Of a DNA stretch of 64,000 nt, positions 22,463 through 34,066 are shown piece after piece. The notes under the pieces were generated by a model. That model saw nothing but the letters and a program-made list of their open reading frames with translations, ran no database searches and had not been told where the DNA came from. A program made the position numbers and the translations under genes. Position 1 is the stretch's first letter; every line of letters begins with the position of its first letter. This stretch comes from Gavia stellata (Eukaryota > Chordata > Aves > Gaviiformes > Gaviidae). Location: the NCBI RefSeq assembly GCF_030936135.1, contig NC_082594.1, positions 19,836,879 through 19,900,878 of the forward strand, written 5' to 3'.

Positions 22463-23998
22463 CTACACGGCCAGGTCATCTGACCTGGCTCTGCAGCTGC
22501 TCGACTTACTGGCCCTGCTCAAGCGCCGTGTGTCTACAAGCAGTGGTGGCTCATGCATCTCCACAGTGGTGCAGGCAGCTGAGATGGGCCGTTCCTCTGA
22601 CAGCTCTTCCTCACCCTCCACATCCCACTTGCTGACGCTTGCCCCACTCAGGCTGGTGCTGCTGCCGCTGTTGGCTGCAGCAACGGGCGGCCCAGCTGGG
22701 GGTGGGAGTAGCTGCTCCAGTGGCTCTTCCTGCTCCGGAAGGGGATGCCGGACACTGCTGGGAGTAGAGGAGCCCGCCGAGCTGGAGGGCGCCTTCCCCT
22801 GCTGCTCAGCTGCCATGTTGACCCAGTTCTGCTCGACCGCCAGGGCATGGCTGTTGCTGTTGAAGTAGTTGATGACAGCTGGTGTGGGCGTGGGCATGGG
22901 GGTCGGGATGGTGACGGGAGTGGAGATGGGTGTGGGAGTCACAGCATGGTGCCTCTCTTCAGGAACTAGTGGAGCAACAGGGTAGCTGGCCATGGAGGCC
23001 GTGTTGGAAGGGGGCCGTGGTCTTGGAGAAGCCGCAGCATAGTACGGTGCCATGGTCACTGGGGCCAGCAGCGGTGTGACAGCGCGGGTGTCAGGCAGAA
23101 CAGGGAGGGGCGCGGCAGTTGTTACCACCATGGGTGGTGCGGGTGGGGGCAGGGCAACAGGTTTGGACTCCCCTGTTATCATGACTGGTGTCATTGTTGC
23201 GACAGGCATCTCAAGGCTGTACCGGCTTGTCATGCCCTGCTTAAGCTTCTTCCACCCCAAGTGATATATCTCAAGCATGTTCAGCAGCAGGGAGACAGAG
23301 GCCACCACCAACATGAAGATGATGAAGATGGTCTTCTCAGTGGGCCTTGAGATGAAGCAGTCCACAGTGTGTGGGCAAGGTGAGCGACTGCACTGGTAGA
23401 CCGGCTTTAGCTCAAAGCCATATAGGAAGTACTGGCCCACAATGAAGCCCACCTCAAACAGTGTCTTGAAAATGATGTTGAAGATGTAGGTACGGAGCAG
23501 GGCACCCCCCATACGGATTCTACCTCGTTCGTCACGTATCGGGAGCTTCTCCTTCCCCCTTTTGCCAAAAGGATCCTTGATGTTATTGCTGCCTCCTCCA
23601 CCACCACTGCCAGATGCTGCTGCTCCTGGGTAGTTGCTGTCTTTGATGCTTCCCCTTTTTTTCAACTCTTCTTTCTCTTTCCTCTTCTCCTCCATGCGTA
23701 CAATGTGCAGCACATGGCCCAAGTAGATGAGGGTTGGAGTGGAGACAAAAATGATCTGCAGCACCCAGAAGCGAATGTGAGAAATGGGGAAGGCTTTGTC
23801 ATAGCAAACATTTTCGCAACCAGGTTGCTGAGTGTTGCATGTAAAGTCCGACTGCTCGTCTCCCCAGACCTCCTCAGCAGCAGCCCCCAGCACCAGTATC
23901 CTGAAGATAAACAGTACTGTCAGCCAAACCTTGCCAATAACCGTGGAGTGCTCCTGCGCATTCTCTAACAGTCTCCCCAGAAAGCTCCAGTCACCCAT
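22463..23998 (-). CDS. GJA3: gap junction alpha-3 protein (connexin 46; chick Cx56 orthologue), lens connexin
   Basis: A complete 511-residue connexin in a single exon. Visible parts are the N-terminal helix [21 protein letters not shown]1 about 22-41, extracellular loop 1 with C54, C61 and C65 (C-x6-C-x3-C), TM2 about 77-97, a cytoplasmic loop of about 72 residues with a Gly-rich insert (130-137), TM3 about 171-193, loop 2 with C203, C208 and C214 (C-x4-C-x5-C), TM4 about 224-247, and a long cytoplasmic tail with a Thr-Pro-rich segment at 354-373. The tail ends in SDDLAV, a likely PDZ-binding end; lens connexins are known to bind ZO-1. Family knowledge: hexamers form gap-junction channels coupling lens fibre cells, and mutations cause cataract in man. 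S117 (KKRGSIK) and S494 (RRLSRAS) sit where phosphorylated serines were mapped in chick Cx56. The ATG has a strong context (AAACAATGG) and a splice acceptor 17 nt upstream. Length and tail match bird Cx56 better than mammalian Cx46. GJB2 lies upstream on the same strand. Confidence 0.97.
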   Translation of the reverse strand: MGDWSFLGRLLENAQEHSTVIGKVWLTVLFIFRILVLGAAAEEVWGDEQSDFTCNTQQPGCENVCYDKAFPISHIRFWVLQIIFVSTPTLIYLGHVLHIVRMEEKRKEKEELKKRGSIKDSNYPGAAASGSGGGGGSNNIKDPFGKRGKEKLPIRDERGRIRMGGALLRTYIFNIIFKTLFEVGFIVGQYFLYGFELKPVYQCSRSPCPHTVDCFISRPTEKTIFIIFMLVVASVSLLLNMLEIYHLGWKKLKQGMTSRYSLEMPVATMTPVMITGESKPVALPPPAPPMVVTTAAPLPVLPDTRAVTPLLAPVTMAPYYAAASPRPRPPSNTASMASYPVAPLVPEERHHAVTPTPISTPVTIPTPMPTPTPAVINYFNSNSHALAVEQNWVNMAAEQQGKAPSSSAGSSTPSSVRHPLPEQEEPLEQLLPPPAGPPVAAANSGSSTSLSGASVSKWDVEGEEELSEERPISAACTTVEMHEPPLLVDTRRLSRASKSSSCRARSDDLAV

Positions 23999-24034
23999 TG
24001 TTTCAGATTTCTAACCTACAATAAGAACATTAAA
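23999..24034 (-). other. GJA3: GJA3 5' leader and splice acceptor of the coding exon
   Basis: On the minus strand the text runs CTCTAAT (branch-point-like), TTGCTTTAATGTTCTTATTG, TAG, then 17 nt to the ATG. The exon would start at 24015. A coding exon that starts a few bases before the ATG is the standard connexin gene plan, so this acceptor is well supported although the first exon is not fixed. Confidence 0.75.
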
Positions 24035-26224
24035 GCAATTAGAGCAATGTTAAAAAAAACAACTTATAATTACACAATGCCAGGGCAGAACAGATTGATC
24101 CTTGACAAATGACATTTCTTAAGTGCACTTTCCTTTGCAGAATATGGCACACCTATGTTAAGAACTACATAACCCTGTGACCCTGCAGCCATGGGTTTTG
24201 GTGAGCACACAAGTGGGATGTTTAGTCCTTTCACCTAGCCGATACAGGTTTAAGTGTCTATACACGATGACAGGCCAGAAAGACTCTTAACTAGAATTTC
24301 TACAAGATTTAAATATTTAAAAAACATGACTTCTCTATTTCCTCCACCTGAGATGCTTCTAACTGTTCTTGCCTATTTTTAGGAAAGAACAGATGGAAAA
24401 CAGTTCAATTAAACAGAATGTTCCTAGTATTAATGTGACTGCACTTATATCAGAGTGTGATAGAAAGTTTGCCTAACTCTAATCATTTTATTGTTATCAG
24501 GACTTATTTACTCTAGCATTCAGGTTAGTAATGCCTGAGGTCTCTGCTATTTTCATACTGTACAAACACAGAAAAATAATTACTCAAAACCTACAGAATT
24601 TACAGTTTAATTTTGGAATGTGTACACCACCAACAAGTATGTTCTCAAAGCCTAGTCGTGTTTGAGTTTGTTTCTTTCTAAAAAGAGAGAATTATATGAA
24701 TAACTTCAAATATTGGGAAGAATGAGATATTCTGAGAGGAATGGTGGAAAGGTTTCTATGCCATTTCCCCTACTATCCTGCCAGCTGGTGTTACTGAACC
24801 ATATGTACTGCAACATTATTTTAAAAAAACCCAAACCTCAAGGGCACTTCAGCAACCGTGCACAGATTTTCTTGGAAAAATAAAATTACATCCTGTGACT
24901 TTACTTCTGTGACAAACATATATTCTCAGTAGTTTCCACCAATTCATGTATGATGGGCTTCCCATGTCCAATTCTAGGCAGTGACACAACTTCTGATTTG
25001 GAAAGGCTTAAAGTACAACATTTTTTTCCAAGATCAGATTCCTCACAAGCTGTCTTCAACTGAGAAACAAACTATTATCTGCTGGTCTCACTTCTGTTAT
25101 CCTTGGCCTGTTCACAATTGGAATATATGCAAGAAGAACATTTCATTCTCCTAATGAACACACTTCTATATTTTATGTCAATCTTCAACTGAAAACAAAA
25201 TACAAAACTTTACTTTCAGCTAAATTCAATACTTTCAGAAATATTTAGATCATCATTATAATTCAGATATAACAATTTGCATGCAAAAAATCATTATCAG
25301 AAAAGACTGATTATCCTCTTGTTTAAAATCTCAGAATATTTTATAAATACAACTGAATTACACTTTACTCTCTATTTTTATACTTACACTTCTTGTCCAA
25401 ATACCCATGTGTCTTACAATTCCCAAGAAGAAAAGGCATTCATCATTACAGGTAGGAATTTACCACTGAGAAAATGTACCATTCTCAGTATTATATTTAC
25501 TGTGATTTCCAACAATGATGTTACTGTTTTCTCAGAGGAAGCATTTCCAAAGTCTGTACTGAACTTCTTTCAGGCTTTTAGTTAAGGTAATGAAAGACAT
25601 TATTTAAGTTCTTTTTTTTTATAACTTAATTTTACTATGAGGCAATGAAATACCTGTAACTGCAGAACTGTATACTTTCACACAAAAAGCAACAACACAC
25701 CCACTAGTATATTGCATTTTTGTAAATCCTGGAATACTACTTCACTTTGTATCCCCATCAAGTTAATTCAAAAAAAAACTGCCCCTAAAAAAAAATAGAT
25801 CTTTGATATTCTGCAAAAAGGCGTTCCCTTTAATATAATTAAATTCTTTTTCCAGCATAGCATGATAAACTGAAAATGACGATATTAACAATGAAATACC
25901 AATTTTGTGTAGTAATGCCCCTGGTCTTAAAACAATTTTTAATCATTTTTTAAAATATATTCAGGTTTTTTTTGAAGAGTGTATTTTTTTTCCCCTCTTA
26001 AAATAGTAGCCCAGAACTGAATAAATTTTGTTAGAATACTTTTTTTTAATAATCCCAATTTAATATGTTGTTCTGATTTTAAAATTTAATCCTCAATCTT
26101 AATTTTATGAGGTTTACAATCTTTTGGATGGTGAAGTAACATTAATCTTGAGAAGTATTAATTTTTCAGGGAATAATGAATTAATTTTGTATCTTTTTTA
26201 CTCAAAACCATTTGAAGATATACT

Positions 26225-26258
26225 CAGTTTAGTTCCATCTTTGGACAGAACTAAACTG
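26225..26258. repeat. perfect 11-bp inverted repeat, 12-nt loop
   Basis: CAGTTTAGTTC at 26225-26235 is the exact reverse complement of 26248-26258. It would form a short hairpin within the candidate GJA3 intron. No known family is recognised. Confidence 0.8.
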
Positions 26259-28022
26259 TTCTTTGGGAATGTTCTCATTTTGAGTAGGAAAATGTAGGAA
26301 CAGCAAAATGAATAATGTGATATTTGATGGATTAAAGAAGTTTAGCATAACCCTAAGTTCAGTATTTAATTTCTCTGCTATCCTTTGCATTATTCTGTGC
26401 CTCTCAGTTGAGTTCTCTCCACCTCACTCTTTGTTTTCTACCCAGATCAAGCAAAACAGGCAGCTCAGATAAGTAGTCAAAGTTACTGTTTGTTCTTTTG
26501 TTACTAATACTTGTAATAGAAAGCTTGTTAATCAGCAAAAGTTAGCACATTAAATCTTCTTTAATTCATTAATTATGGTCCATTTTCAGTATGGCTGCCA
26601 TTACCTTTGCTCCCAATGGCACAGAGGCCGCACGCTGTTCTTCATAAAGACAGATGTTACCTTCTATTGTTTCAAAAAATGAAGCTGATCTGCCCTCATG
26701 AAAAATTATAACCCCTGCACTATAAGGTGAACAGGGGTAGTAATCTTTTTTCTCTGTAGGCACACTGTAATGTATCTCTTACTAAGATCGATAGGCAATG
26801 TTGACTACAATGAAAGTAGGATTTTTTGTGCTTTTCTGAAGAATTATCTAGTGATTAGTGGAAGAAGAAAAATAACAATTTGTAAAAAGTAAAGGAAATA
26901 TGACAAATAATACCATCTACTTTATTCTCAATCATTCTCCATTCACTAATCCTAGTGAGGATGTTTTTTTCTTTTTACTACAGGCCAACAATGCCCAGGC
27001 TGAGACAATTCAGGACACCGAAGACATGACACGAAGCATTTCTCAAAGGATACACTTAAAAAAGCTATTCTAATGCTTACATTAATTAAAAGATTTATTT
27101 CTGTATATCAGAGTCTGAAAATTCATCCTGTAAACAAAGTGTTTAAGCAGTGAGCAAATACTTCACAGCATCTTAAACACACAGAGGTGAAAACCTCAGT
27201 GTTCATCTTAGTATGAATTGCAGCAATCATTGCCTTCACTACAAATGTGTATTACCCATAGTACATAAATACAGGAAGGACATAATTTCCAAGGGCAATG
27301 CAAAGATACCTATCTATCTCCACTGGCTAGAGGGTTGTCAGAAATCCGGGTACCGTATCTTTCTTCAATGTCAATACATTCTCCAGTGAGTAATTCTTAA
27401 AGCTAATGTAACTCATCCAAAAATGACATCAACAATTTTAAAGGGGTGCCTTGATACAAATAATAATTCAATGACATCAAACAAAACCAGAGGGCTCACG
27501 GAATATTTGAGTTGTCACCATCAAATCCAACAATAAAACACCTAAATCTAAATTTGAACAGCCACAACTCAGTATTTTAGCTGAGAACAATTCCAAACTT
27601 CAGCTGTACAGTACTTCAGGTACAGAGCTCGGCAACTGTTAAGCCTTAGTCTTACATACAGACTGTAAAGGGAGATATTTTTTTCTTCCTGTGCTTGGAA
27701 AAAATGCAGATTAAGAAATGAAACATCTTTATCTGTATTTCATGACATTCATGCAGAAATACCCACTAGGGAATGACAGAGAATCTGTCTCAAGAAAGCA
27801 ATCCAATTCAATGGCATGAAAAGCAAGGACTTCACGAACCTTGGGATCATTTAATAAGAACTGGGAGTCGTATATTGTTTGTGTCACTTAGAAAATCATT
27901 CCTCTGAGACAAATATTGAAAAATGGGCAGTTCATAAAAACTGTCATGGCATTCTGTTTAAGAATCAATGTTGTGCCATTAATTACTAAGTTTAGTACAT
28001 GTACAAATACACTTTGTGGATG

Positions 28023-28045
28023 GTGTGTGTGTTTGTGTGTGTGTG
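28023..28045 (+). repeat. (GT)n microsatellite, interrupted
   Basis: A run of GT dinucleotides interrupted once by TT. This is an ordinary short microsatellite, likely polymorphic. Confidence 0.9.
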
Positions 28046-28162
28046 ACAAGCAAGACAGAGAATAAATTTTAAAAGCTGTTATGTCATATATATCCCTCTA
28101 CAGGAGAGAAATAATTATCATCTGGCATCTATAAACTTGCCAGTTATTATTTCTATTTCTGA

Positions 28163-28170
28163 TGACGTCA
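28163..28170. promoter_or_regulatory. perfect CRE motif TGACGTCA
   Basis: The full palindromic cAMP-response element sits in AT-rich intronic DNA, where a CpG-containing 8-mer is uncommon. CREB/ATF binding is possible. Evidence is the motif alone. Confidence 0.35.
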
Positions 28171-29240
28171 CCAGAGAGGTTCATCACTATGTATCAAGTG
28201 TGTGAAATATGATATTATAATTATTTATAATTTTCACAGAATGATCATTTTTATTTATAATTTTACTCATACATGTATATGTTTATGTATTTATATACAT
28301 GTATGCACAGATACACACAAATAACTAACTACACGGCTATGTTACATGCATTACCAGATTATGACACCTGGTGTATTTATGATTTTATTATACTGGTATA
28401 TCTAAAAATATATCCCCTAGCAATTATTTAGAAACCTAACATGTCCTTGCCTGAATACAGTTTCTTAAATTCAGTCCACATTTTCTTTCATTTCTTGTGA
28501 CAGTCTAAAATCTTGGGATTTGGTTTTTATCTTCAAAATTATCTAGATTTTACAAACCAGTATAAGAAAAAAATGCTGTTAAAAGAGAAAACAACTTGCA
28601 ATATTTCCTTTGTTTTTACACTAAACAATCAGGCATCTCCATTACTACCAGGTTTTTAACTCTGCTAATTTAAATCCGATAAAACTAGTCACCCTGCATA
28701 AAGTCTGCAGCATGACCATGTCATTCCAAACAAACTGGAAGATGTGGAGGGACAGAACGAGCTACTATAATTTCCAGTGAAACCTAATGGTATTTGGTCA
28801 TGTACATATATATGAAACACCATGGCTGAGGTTTCATAATTTGCTTTATAAACTTGTCTAAATGAGGACTTTAAAAATACCCTTCTTCTTGCTCACAGAG
28901 TTATACTTTCAGACACATCTACTATCACTTTCATTGTATTTTAAACACTTGTTAAAAATGAATCCCTTAAATGATCTTGTTATTACCTTAAACTTACTTT
29001 ACTGCTATGGATCCTCTTCCTTAAATCACAGGCAAAACTTCTCTTGAATTCTTGACTTCACTTGACCTCTGAGTGAAAATTTGGCCTGAGTAAAGGAAAA
29101 GCGCAAGGAGCGCAGGGCTGAGCCCAGCAGGAGAGCTACACCCCACCTGTTCAACTCCTCTGTTCCCTGGCATAACAAACCTTTGCTCTGATTTGCTACT
29201 CACAGGAGAAAAAACAGGAACAAAAAGTAACCCCTTTTCT

Positions 29241-29252
29241 CCCCCCCCCCCC
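29241..29252 (+). repeat. C12 homopolymer
   Basis: Twelve consecutive C bases (G12 on the minus strand). The exact length may be uncertain in sequencing. Confidence 0.9.
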
Positions 29253-30589
29253 GAATACTTAAATGCCATCTTAGAGCTCTACATTGGAATTAAAAGACAG
29301 TGACTTACCAATAAAACTCTGAAAGGTGTGAAGGGTGTGGAGCTACCAGGGGACTACGGAATAGCCGTCAAACACGAGGGCAACAGTCCCTACATGCCGA
29401 GTGAGTGAAGCATGAATGAGATAGATCTGTCAGGTGCCCGCATACAATCAGCCACATGGATCTAAAAACTGCACAGTAAGGAGCGTCCCACCCCCCGCCC
29501 AGATATACAAAGGAAAGACAAGGCTTTCTGGCATTCAAAGACTCAAGATCCTTTTTCACTGCAGGGAAGCAGTTACCCCAACAGACAGGTATCAGTCCGA
29601 GGGGACTTCAGGCAAGTTACAGTAACTGCAAGGGAGACAGTGCTATACACCCCGTTCAAACTTCTTAAAGTGCATTTTTGTCTTATGGAAACCACTTAAA
29701 TATTTTTCTAGTTTAATTCTAAAATGTTCTGGTAGGATTTTCCCTTTTCCCTTTAAATTTCCTTTAAAGAGAAACTCTAGTAGCTCTGGCTACTCAGTTC
29801 AATTCCTTCTTCATATCTGTGCCAGTGTCTTAAAGACCTAACACACACTCAGGATTCCTAATAACATCCTAGGCTTATGTGATTTCTTCAGTGCGTTAGG
29901 GATGAACCCAAATACTTTTCTGATACTCTTTTTGCCTACAGGAAGAAAAAACAAATGAAACAACTTTTCCTGCTTACAACAATAGCAAACTTCTGCCTAA
30001 TCAAGCTATAAATATCTTCCAAAGAATTCCAAAGAATATTTATTCATCTCAAATACTTTGCATCCCTCGTGAGTCCTAAGTGAACAAGTGAGTAACTGGC
30101 ATGTTTTTGGTAACTCTCAGACCAAAGATGTGACCAGAGTGAGGAAAAAGCCTGGTCAATGCAGGGAGACCACCTAGCCGTTTTCCCCACTATCAGGAGA
30201 AAGTGTTTTTAAGGGCCAGGTAACACAGAGCTCACCTCAAGAAACCCCAGAACCATCTTGGGTTACGCTCGTGAACTCCGTCATTCTGTGTGGCACCACT
30301 TACAAGGGTGACAGCAATTCTGGCTCTCTTTTATATTTAGGATTTAACTTTACTCCCAATGTAAAACTGGCTTGAAATGCACATCAATGTTCAAATGTTA
30401 GCGGTAACCCTTAAGGAAGAAATTACATGCCCCTACGCATGCACACTTGGGTGGGCAAGAGCCGCAACAATCCCAGACACAAACGGTATGTGGTGCTTCC
30501 CCCTCCACTGCATTTTCTGAAGTATTTTGTGAGGTTTGGACACTTTTCCCTGCCACGCCTGGTTCAGTTATCAGTCCCATCTGTGAGCA

Positions 30590-31870
30590 CCGCTACCTGC
30601 CCCCCTCGGCGGGGCAGGAAGAGCGGACACTCACCCCAGGGTCCCTCACGGAGGTATTTAAAGCAGTAAGGCCCTTTCTACTACTCCTTCTCAGCACGAT
30701 GCGCAGAACTCGGCCTCGCCCTGCCCTTCCCTGGCGCCCAGCCCAGGGCCGAGGGGCACGGCAAACGGGCAGAGGCCCCCGGCAGGCGCCCGCCTCCCGC
30801 CCCCAGGGCAGGCTCCAAGTCTGCCCGCGGCCACGTCCCCTCCGGCGGAGCCCCCCTCCCCGGGCTGCGGGCTCGCGCCCTGAAGCCGTCTGCCGAGCGG
30901 CACAGCCCAGGGTCGCTCTACTTACGCTTTGCGGGAGCAAGGCTATTTTAAGTAGCAAAAGCTTAACTCGTTCGGAAGAGTCCAGACAGTGTTGGCGCAT
31001 AGCTCATTTAATTGGGGGGAAAAGAAGTCCCCAAACTTTGCTCGGGCTATGGAAAAAAGCGGCGGAGGGGGGTGCAGGGGCGGGGCGGGACGCGCCGGGA
31101 GGCCGGTGCCCAGCGCCCTACCTGCTGCCTCGGCTGGCAACGCGCCCCTCGGGCGGCCGGCTGCCCACAGCCCGCCTATGGCAGGGGACCGCTGACGGCC
31201 TCCCCTGTAGGCACCGGGCACCCGTCCCTCCCTCTCTCCCCTCCCCTTGCCCGCCTCCCACAGCGGGCAGAGCCGCCGGCTTCACAGGCAGCCCCTTCCG
31301 AGGGGCTGCGGTCCGGGCCGGTAGCCCCGTCTCCTCACCCGGCAAGCTCCGAGCGGAGCGGCCGGGGCGTGGCTTCTAAAACGTTGTCACTGTGCAGATA
31401 ATCCAGCCGCCTTCGCGGGCCAGGGTGGGATTTCCTGAGAAATGAACAGCTTCTTCCTCCGAGAGGATAAAAGCGTAAGAAACCCCTCCCCGCTGGGGTT
31501 TCCGCCCGCCCCGCAGGGCTCCGCTCGAAGGCAGCGCGGCGGCAGCCGCCACCTGTACGCCCGCCCGCCTCCTGCTCCCCCTCAGAAACCTCAGTCCCGG
31601 CCGCCCGGGGGGCGCTTGGTAGCCGGGGCGCGGCTGCCGGCACTGTCTGCCGCAGCTTGACGGCCGTGGAAGAAGGGTCATCGCCCAGGTGGGCCCCCGC
31701 CCAGCGCGGGGTTGCCGTAGGGAAAACGCGTGTCCGACCGCGGATCTCCGGGCCTCCCGCGCACCCTCACGCTCCCTCACAGGGCGGAGCAGCGCCGCCC
31801 AGTGGCGGCCTCTCGCCCGCCGTTGGCGGGCTCGTAACGGCTCGCCGGAGCCGGCTGGCTTCAGTGGAGA
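30590..31870 (-). promoter_or_regulatory. GJA3: CpG island, candidate promoter and first exon of GJA3
   Basis: GC content and CpG density rise sharply at about 30.6 kb and fall at about 31.87 kb, with many CCGCC/GGCGG strings, against AT-rich flanks. It lies about 6.6-7.9 kb upstream of the GJA3 coding exon, which needs a separate noncoding exon 1. Minus-strand donor candidates inside are CAG|GTAGGG (intron from 31121), AGC|GTAAGT (from 30925) and GGG|GTGAGT (from 30634). A CTTAAAAT string at 30943-30950 could act as a weak TATA-like box. I cannot choose among the donors. Long open frames through the island (for example plus 30447-31379) are explained by lack of stop codons in CpG-rich DNA. 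Assignment to GJA3 is inference from position. Confidence 0.55.
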
Positions 31871-32496
31871 GCATCTATACGGTTTCCTTACTGTCCGTAA
31901 ATCTTAAAGGAGAGAATCTCACTTTAATCCATGAGGTGATAGATATATCTTAAAGCAAAAATTTAAAAAAACCCAGACAACAAAAAGTTCTTCACAGAAA
32001 GAAGGTTTTTCTCCTGAGAGGAGGTAAACTTCGCTGCTGCTGCGGCCTGTGTGTCCTGTATGAAGAACCCCAAAGGGCTGCCGGCCCCGCGAACCAGGGT
32101 GCTTCACAGGCAGCACCTTCGGTGCACCTTCGGTCAAGGCAGATCCTTTGGTTTTCAGACTGAAGGCAGCATTGCATCAACTCCTTGCAGTATCTCAAGA
32201 CACTTGTCAAATTTTATAAATTATAAGCCTGGGTCTTCAAAGTTTGAGGGCCTATAGCTGGGACTGAGCCTGTGTTAGCAAAAGAAGATACTGTGGATAA
32301 TTTTTTTGAAAAATATTTTCCCCACAGATTTTCCTCAGTCAAGATTAGCTGTCGAGCTGTTGTGCACAGACCATCTGAAAAACCAGATCAGTTGCAACTG
32401 TTTTCAAAATTATGATATAAAGGTGGCTTTTGATATTTTCAGCATCAGTACTCAAAAATATTACCATCACCTATATTTTGGTTAGGCTTTTGTGCG

Positions 32497-32737
32497 TTCA
32501 CAGAATCACAGAATCATTAAGATTGGAAAAGACCTGTAAGATCATCAAGTCCAACCGTCAACCCAACACCACCATGCCCACTAAACTGTGTCCCACAGTG
32601 CCACGTCCACACGTTTTTTGAACACCTCCAGTGACGGTGACTCCACCACCTCCCTGGGCAGCCTGTTCCAATGCTTCACCACTCTCTCAGTAAAGAAATT
32701 TTTCCTAATATCCAGTTCTTTAATGTTGCCCTGAGAA
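32497..32737 (-). mobile_element. CR1 LINE 3' end
   Basis: Starts on plus with CACAGAATCACAGAATCATT (reverse of the CR1 tail), then TTGGAAAAGACCTGTAAGATC, the ORF2 C-terminal region in reverse (CACCTCCAGTGACGGTGACTC, CTGGGCAGCCTGTTCCAATG), and TTTCCTAATATCCAG. It stops there. This is a 5'-truncated copy of about 240 bp, well preserved. Confidence 0.92.
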
Positions 32738-33387
32738 AAAAAAGCATTAGACAGAATGACTTACTTAAACTAGCATGACAACTTGACGACTCCAGCAACA
32801 ACATACGAGTTTCTGTTGATAGCTACTCTACAGTCAGAGAGCTGAAAACTTAACAACACCAAGTCATTCCAAGGCTCTCTGTTGCTCTATTCAGTAAAAA
32901 TACCATCCAAGAAAAATTTTGAGATGCTTTGAGGAGCTGTGTGTAGCAGAGGACTGGTGACAAACTGAAACAGACCATCCCCATGTTCCTGTATCCTTGC
33001 AACGCTTGGTTGCTCCCTATAAATCTTTCAGCTGAAAACACTAGGGAGGAAGATCTCTGTTGACCCTAAGCACTTCTGGTGGCACAAGGACAAATGACTT
33101 TATTCAGAGATGGGGGATACATCTGAAACACAGTGCTGCCATGATTGTAAGTGTAGTACTATCACAGTGGGATAGTACAGTGGGGCATAAGGGGCTGTGA
33201 TAGGGTACAGGAGGGAATCCCAGCAGTCCCAGTAACTCCTGACATTATGACTTCCTTCATGCAGTGAAGTCCCTTGGCTCATCAGGTCAGCCGAAGGGCA
33301 GGTTTGATTTTAGGGAGAGGTAGAGAGAAAGAGATCTCACTTCTAACCATCTGTCCAAAAGGTTTAATAGCATGAAGCACTGCATGT

Positions 33388-34066
33388 TTCCATGGGGGTG
33401 TTGATCAACAGCTGTCTGAATATGAGCCAGCAGTGTGCCCAGGTGGCCAAGAAGGCCAATGGCATCCTGGCCTGTATCAGAAACAGTGTGGCCAGCAGGA
33501 GTAGGGAAGTGATTGTGCCCCTGTACTTGGCACTGGTGAGGCCGCACCTCGAATACTGTGTTCAGTTTTGGGCCCCTCACTACAAGAAGGACATTGAGGT
33601 GCTGGAGCGTGTCCAGAGAAGGGCGACGAAGCTGGTGAGGGGTCTGAAGCACAAGTCTTATGAGGAGCAGCTGAGGGAACTGGGGTTTTTTAGCCTGGAG
33701 AAGAGGAGGCTCGGGGGAGACCTTATCGCTCTCTACAACTACCTGAAAGGGGGTTGCAGAGAGGTGGGTGTTGGTCTCTTCTCCCAAGTGACTAGCGACA
33801 GGACAAGAGGAAATGGCCTCAAGTTGCGCCAGGGGAGGTTTAGATTGGATATTAGGAAAAACTTCTTCCCTGAAAGGGTTGTCAGACATTGGAACAGCTG
33901 CCCAGGGAGATGGTGGAGTCACCATCCCTGGAGGTATTTAAAAGATGTGTGGATGAGGCACTTATGGACATGGTTTAGTGGTGGACTTAGCAGGGTTAGG
34001 TCTAAGGTTGGACTTGATGATCTTGAAGGTCTTTTCCAACCTAAATGATTCTATGATTCTATGATG
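33388..34066 (+). mobile_element. CR1 LINE 3' end with readable ORF2 C terminus, frameshifted
   Basis: The longest CR1 in the window. From about 33392 the frame encodes the end of ORF2: [105 protein letters not shown] one-base shift near 33897 moves the ending ([15 protein letters not shown]) into another frame. The 3' UTR (GGTTGGACTTGATGATCTTG) and a tail with two ATTCTATG copies follow. This is the part of CR1 ORF2 after the reverse-transcriptase core. The element is 5'-truncated and not active. Good preservation suggests a fairly recent insertion. Confidence 0.95.

Larger units (their letters stand above)
24016..30600 (-). other. GJA3: candidate 5' intron of GJA3
   Basis: AT-rich DNA between the coding exon and the CpG island at 30.6-31.9 kb. 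It contains no recognisable coding gene. Items inside are an acceptor-like site on plus at 26984, an 11-bp hairpin at 26225-26258, a GT microsatellite at 28023-28045, a perfect CRE at 28163-28170 and a C12 run at 29241-29252. The intron call depends on exon 1 lying in the CpG island, which is inference. Confidence 0.5.

Noticed and set aside
22530-22868. 112-codon plus-strand frame, and other frames over 22.5-24.0 kb
   Set aside because: They are antisense or shifted readings of the GJA3 coding exon.
30447-31379. 310-codon plus-strand open frame in the CpG island
   Set aside because: It begins at a TTG, has Arg/Pro/Ala-rich content with no domain, and competes with long frames on the other strand. 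GC-rich DNA has few stop codons, so this is expected by chance.
33287-33925. 212-codon minus-strand frame
   Set aside because: It lies antisense to the CR1 ORF2 end at 33388-34066 and is the mirror of that coding sequence.
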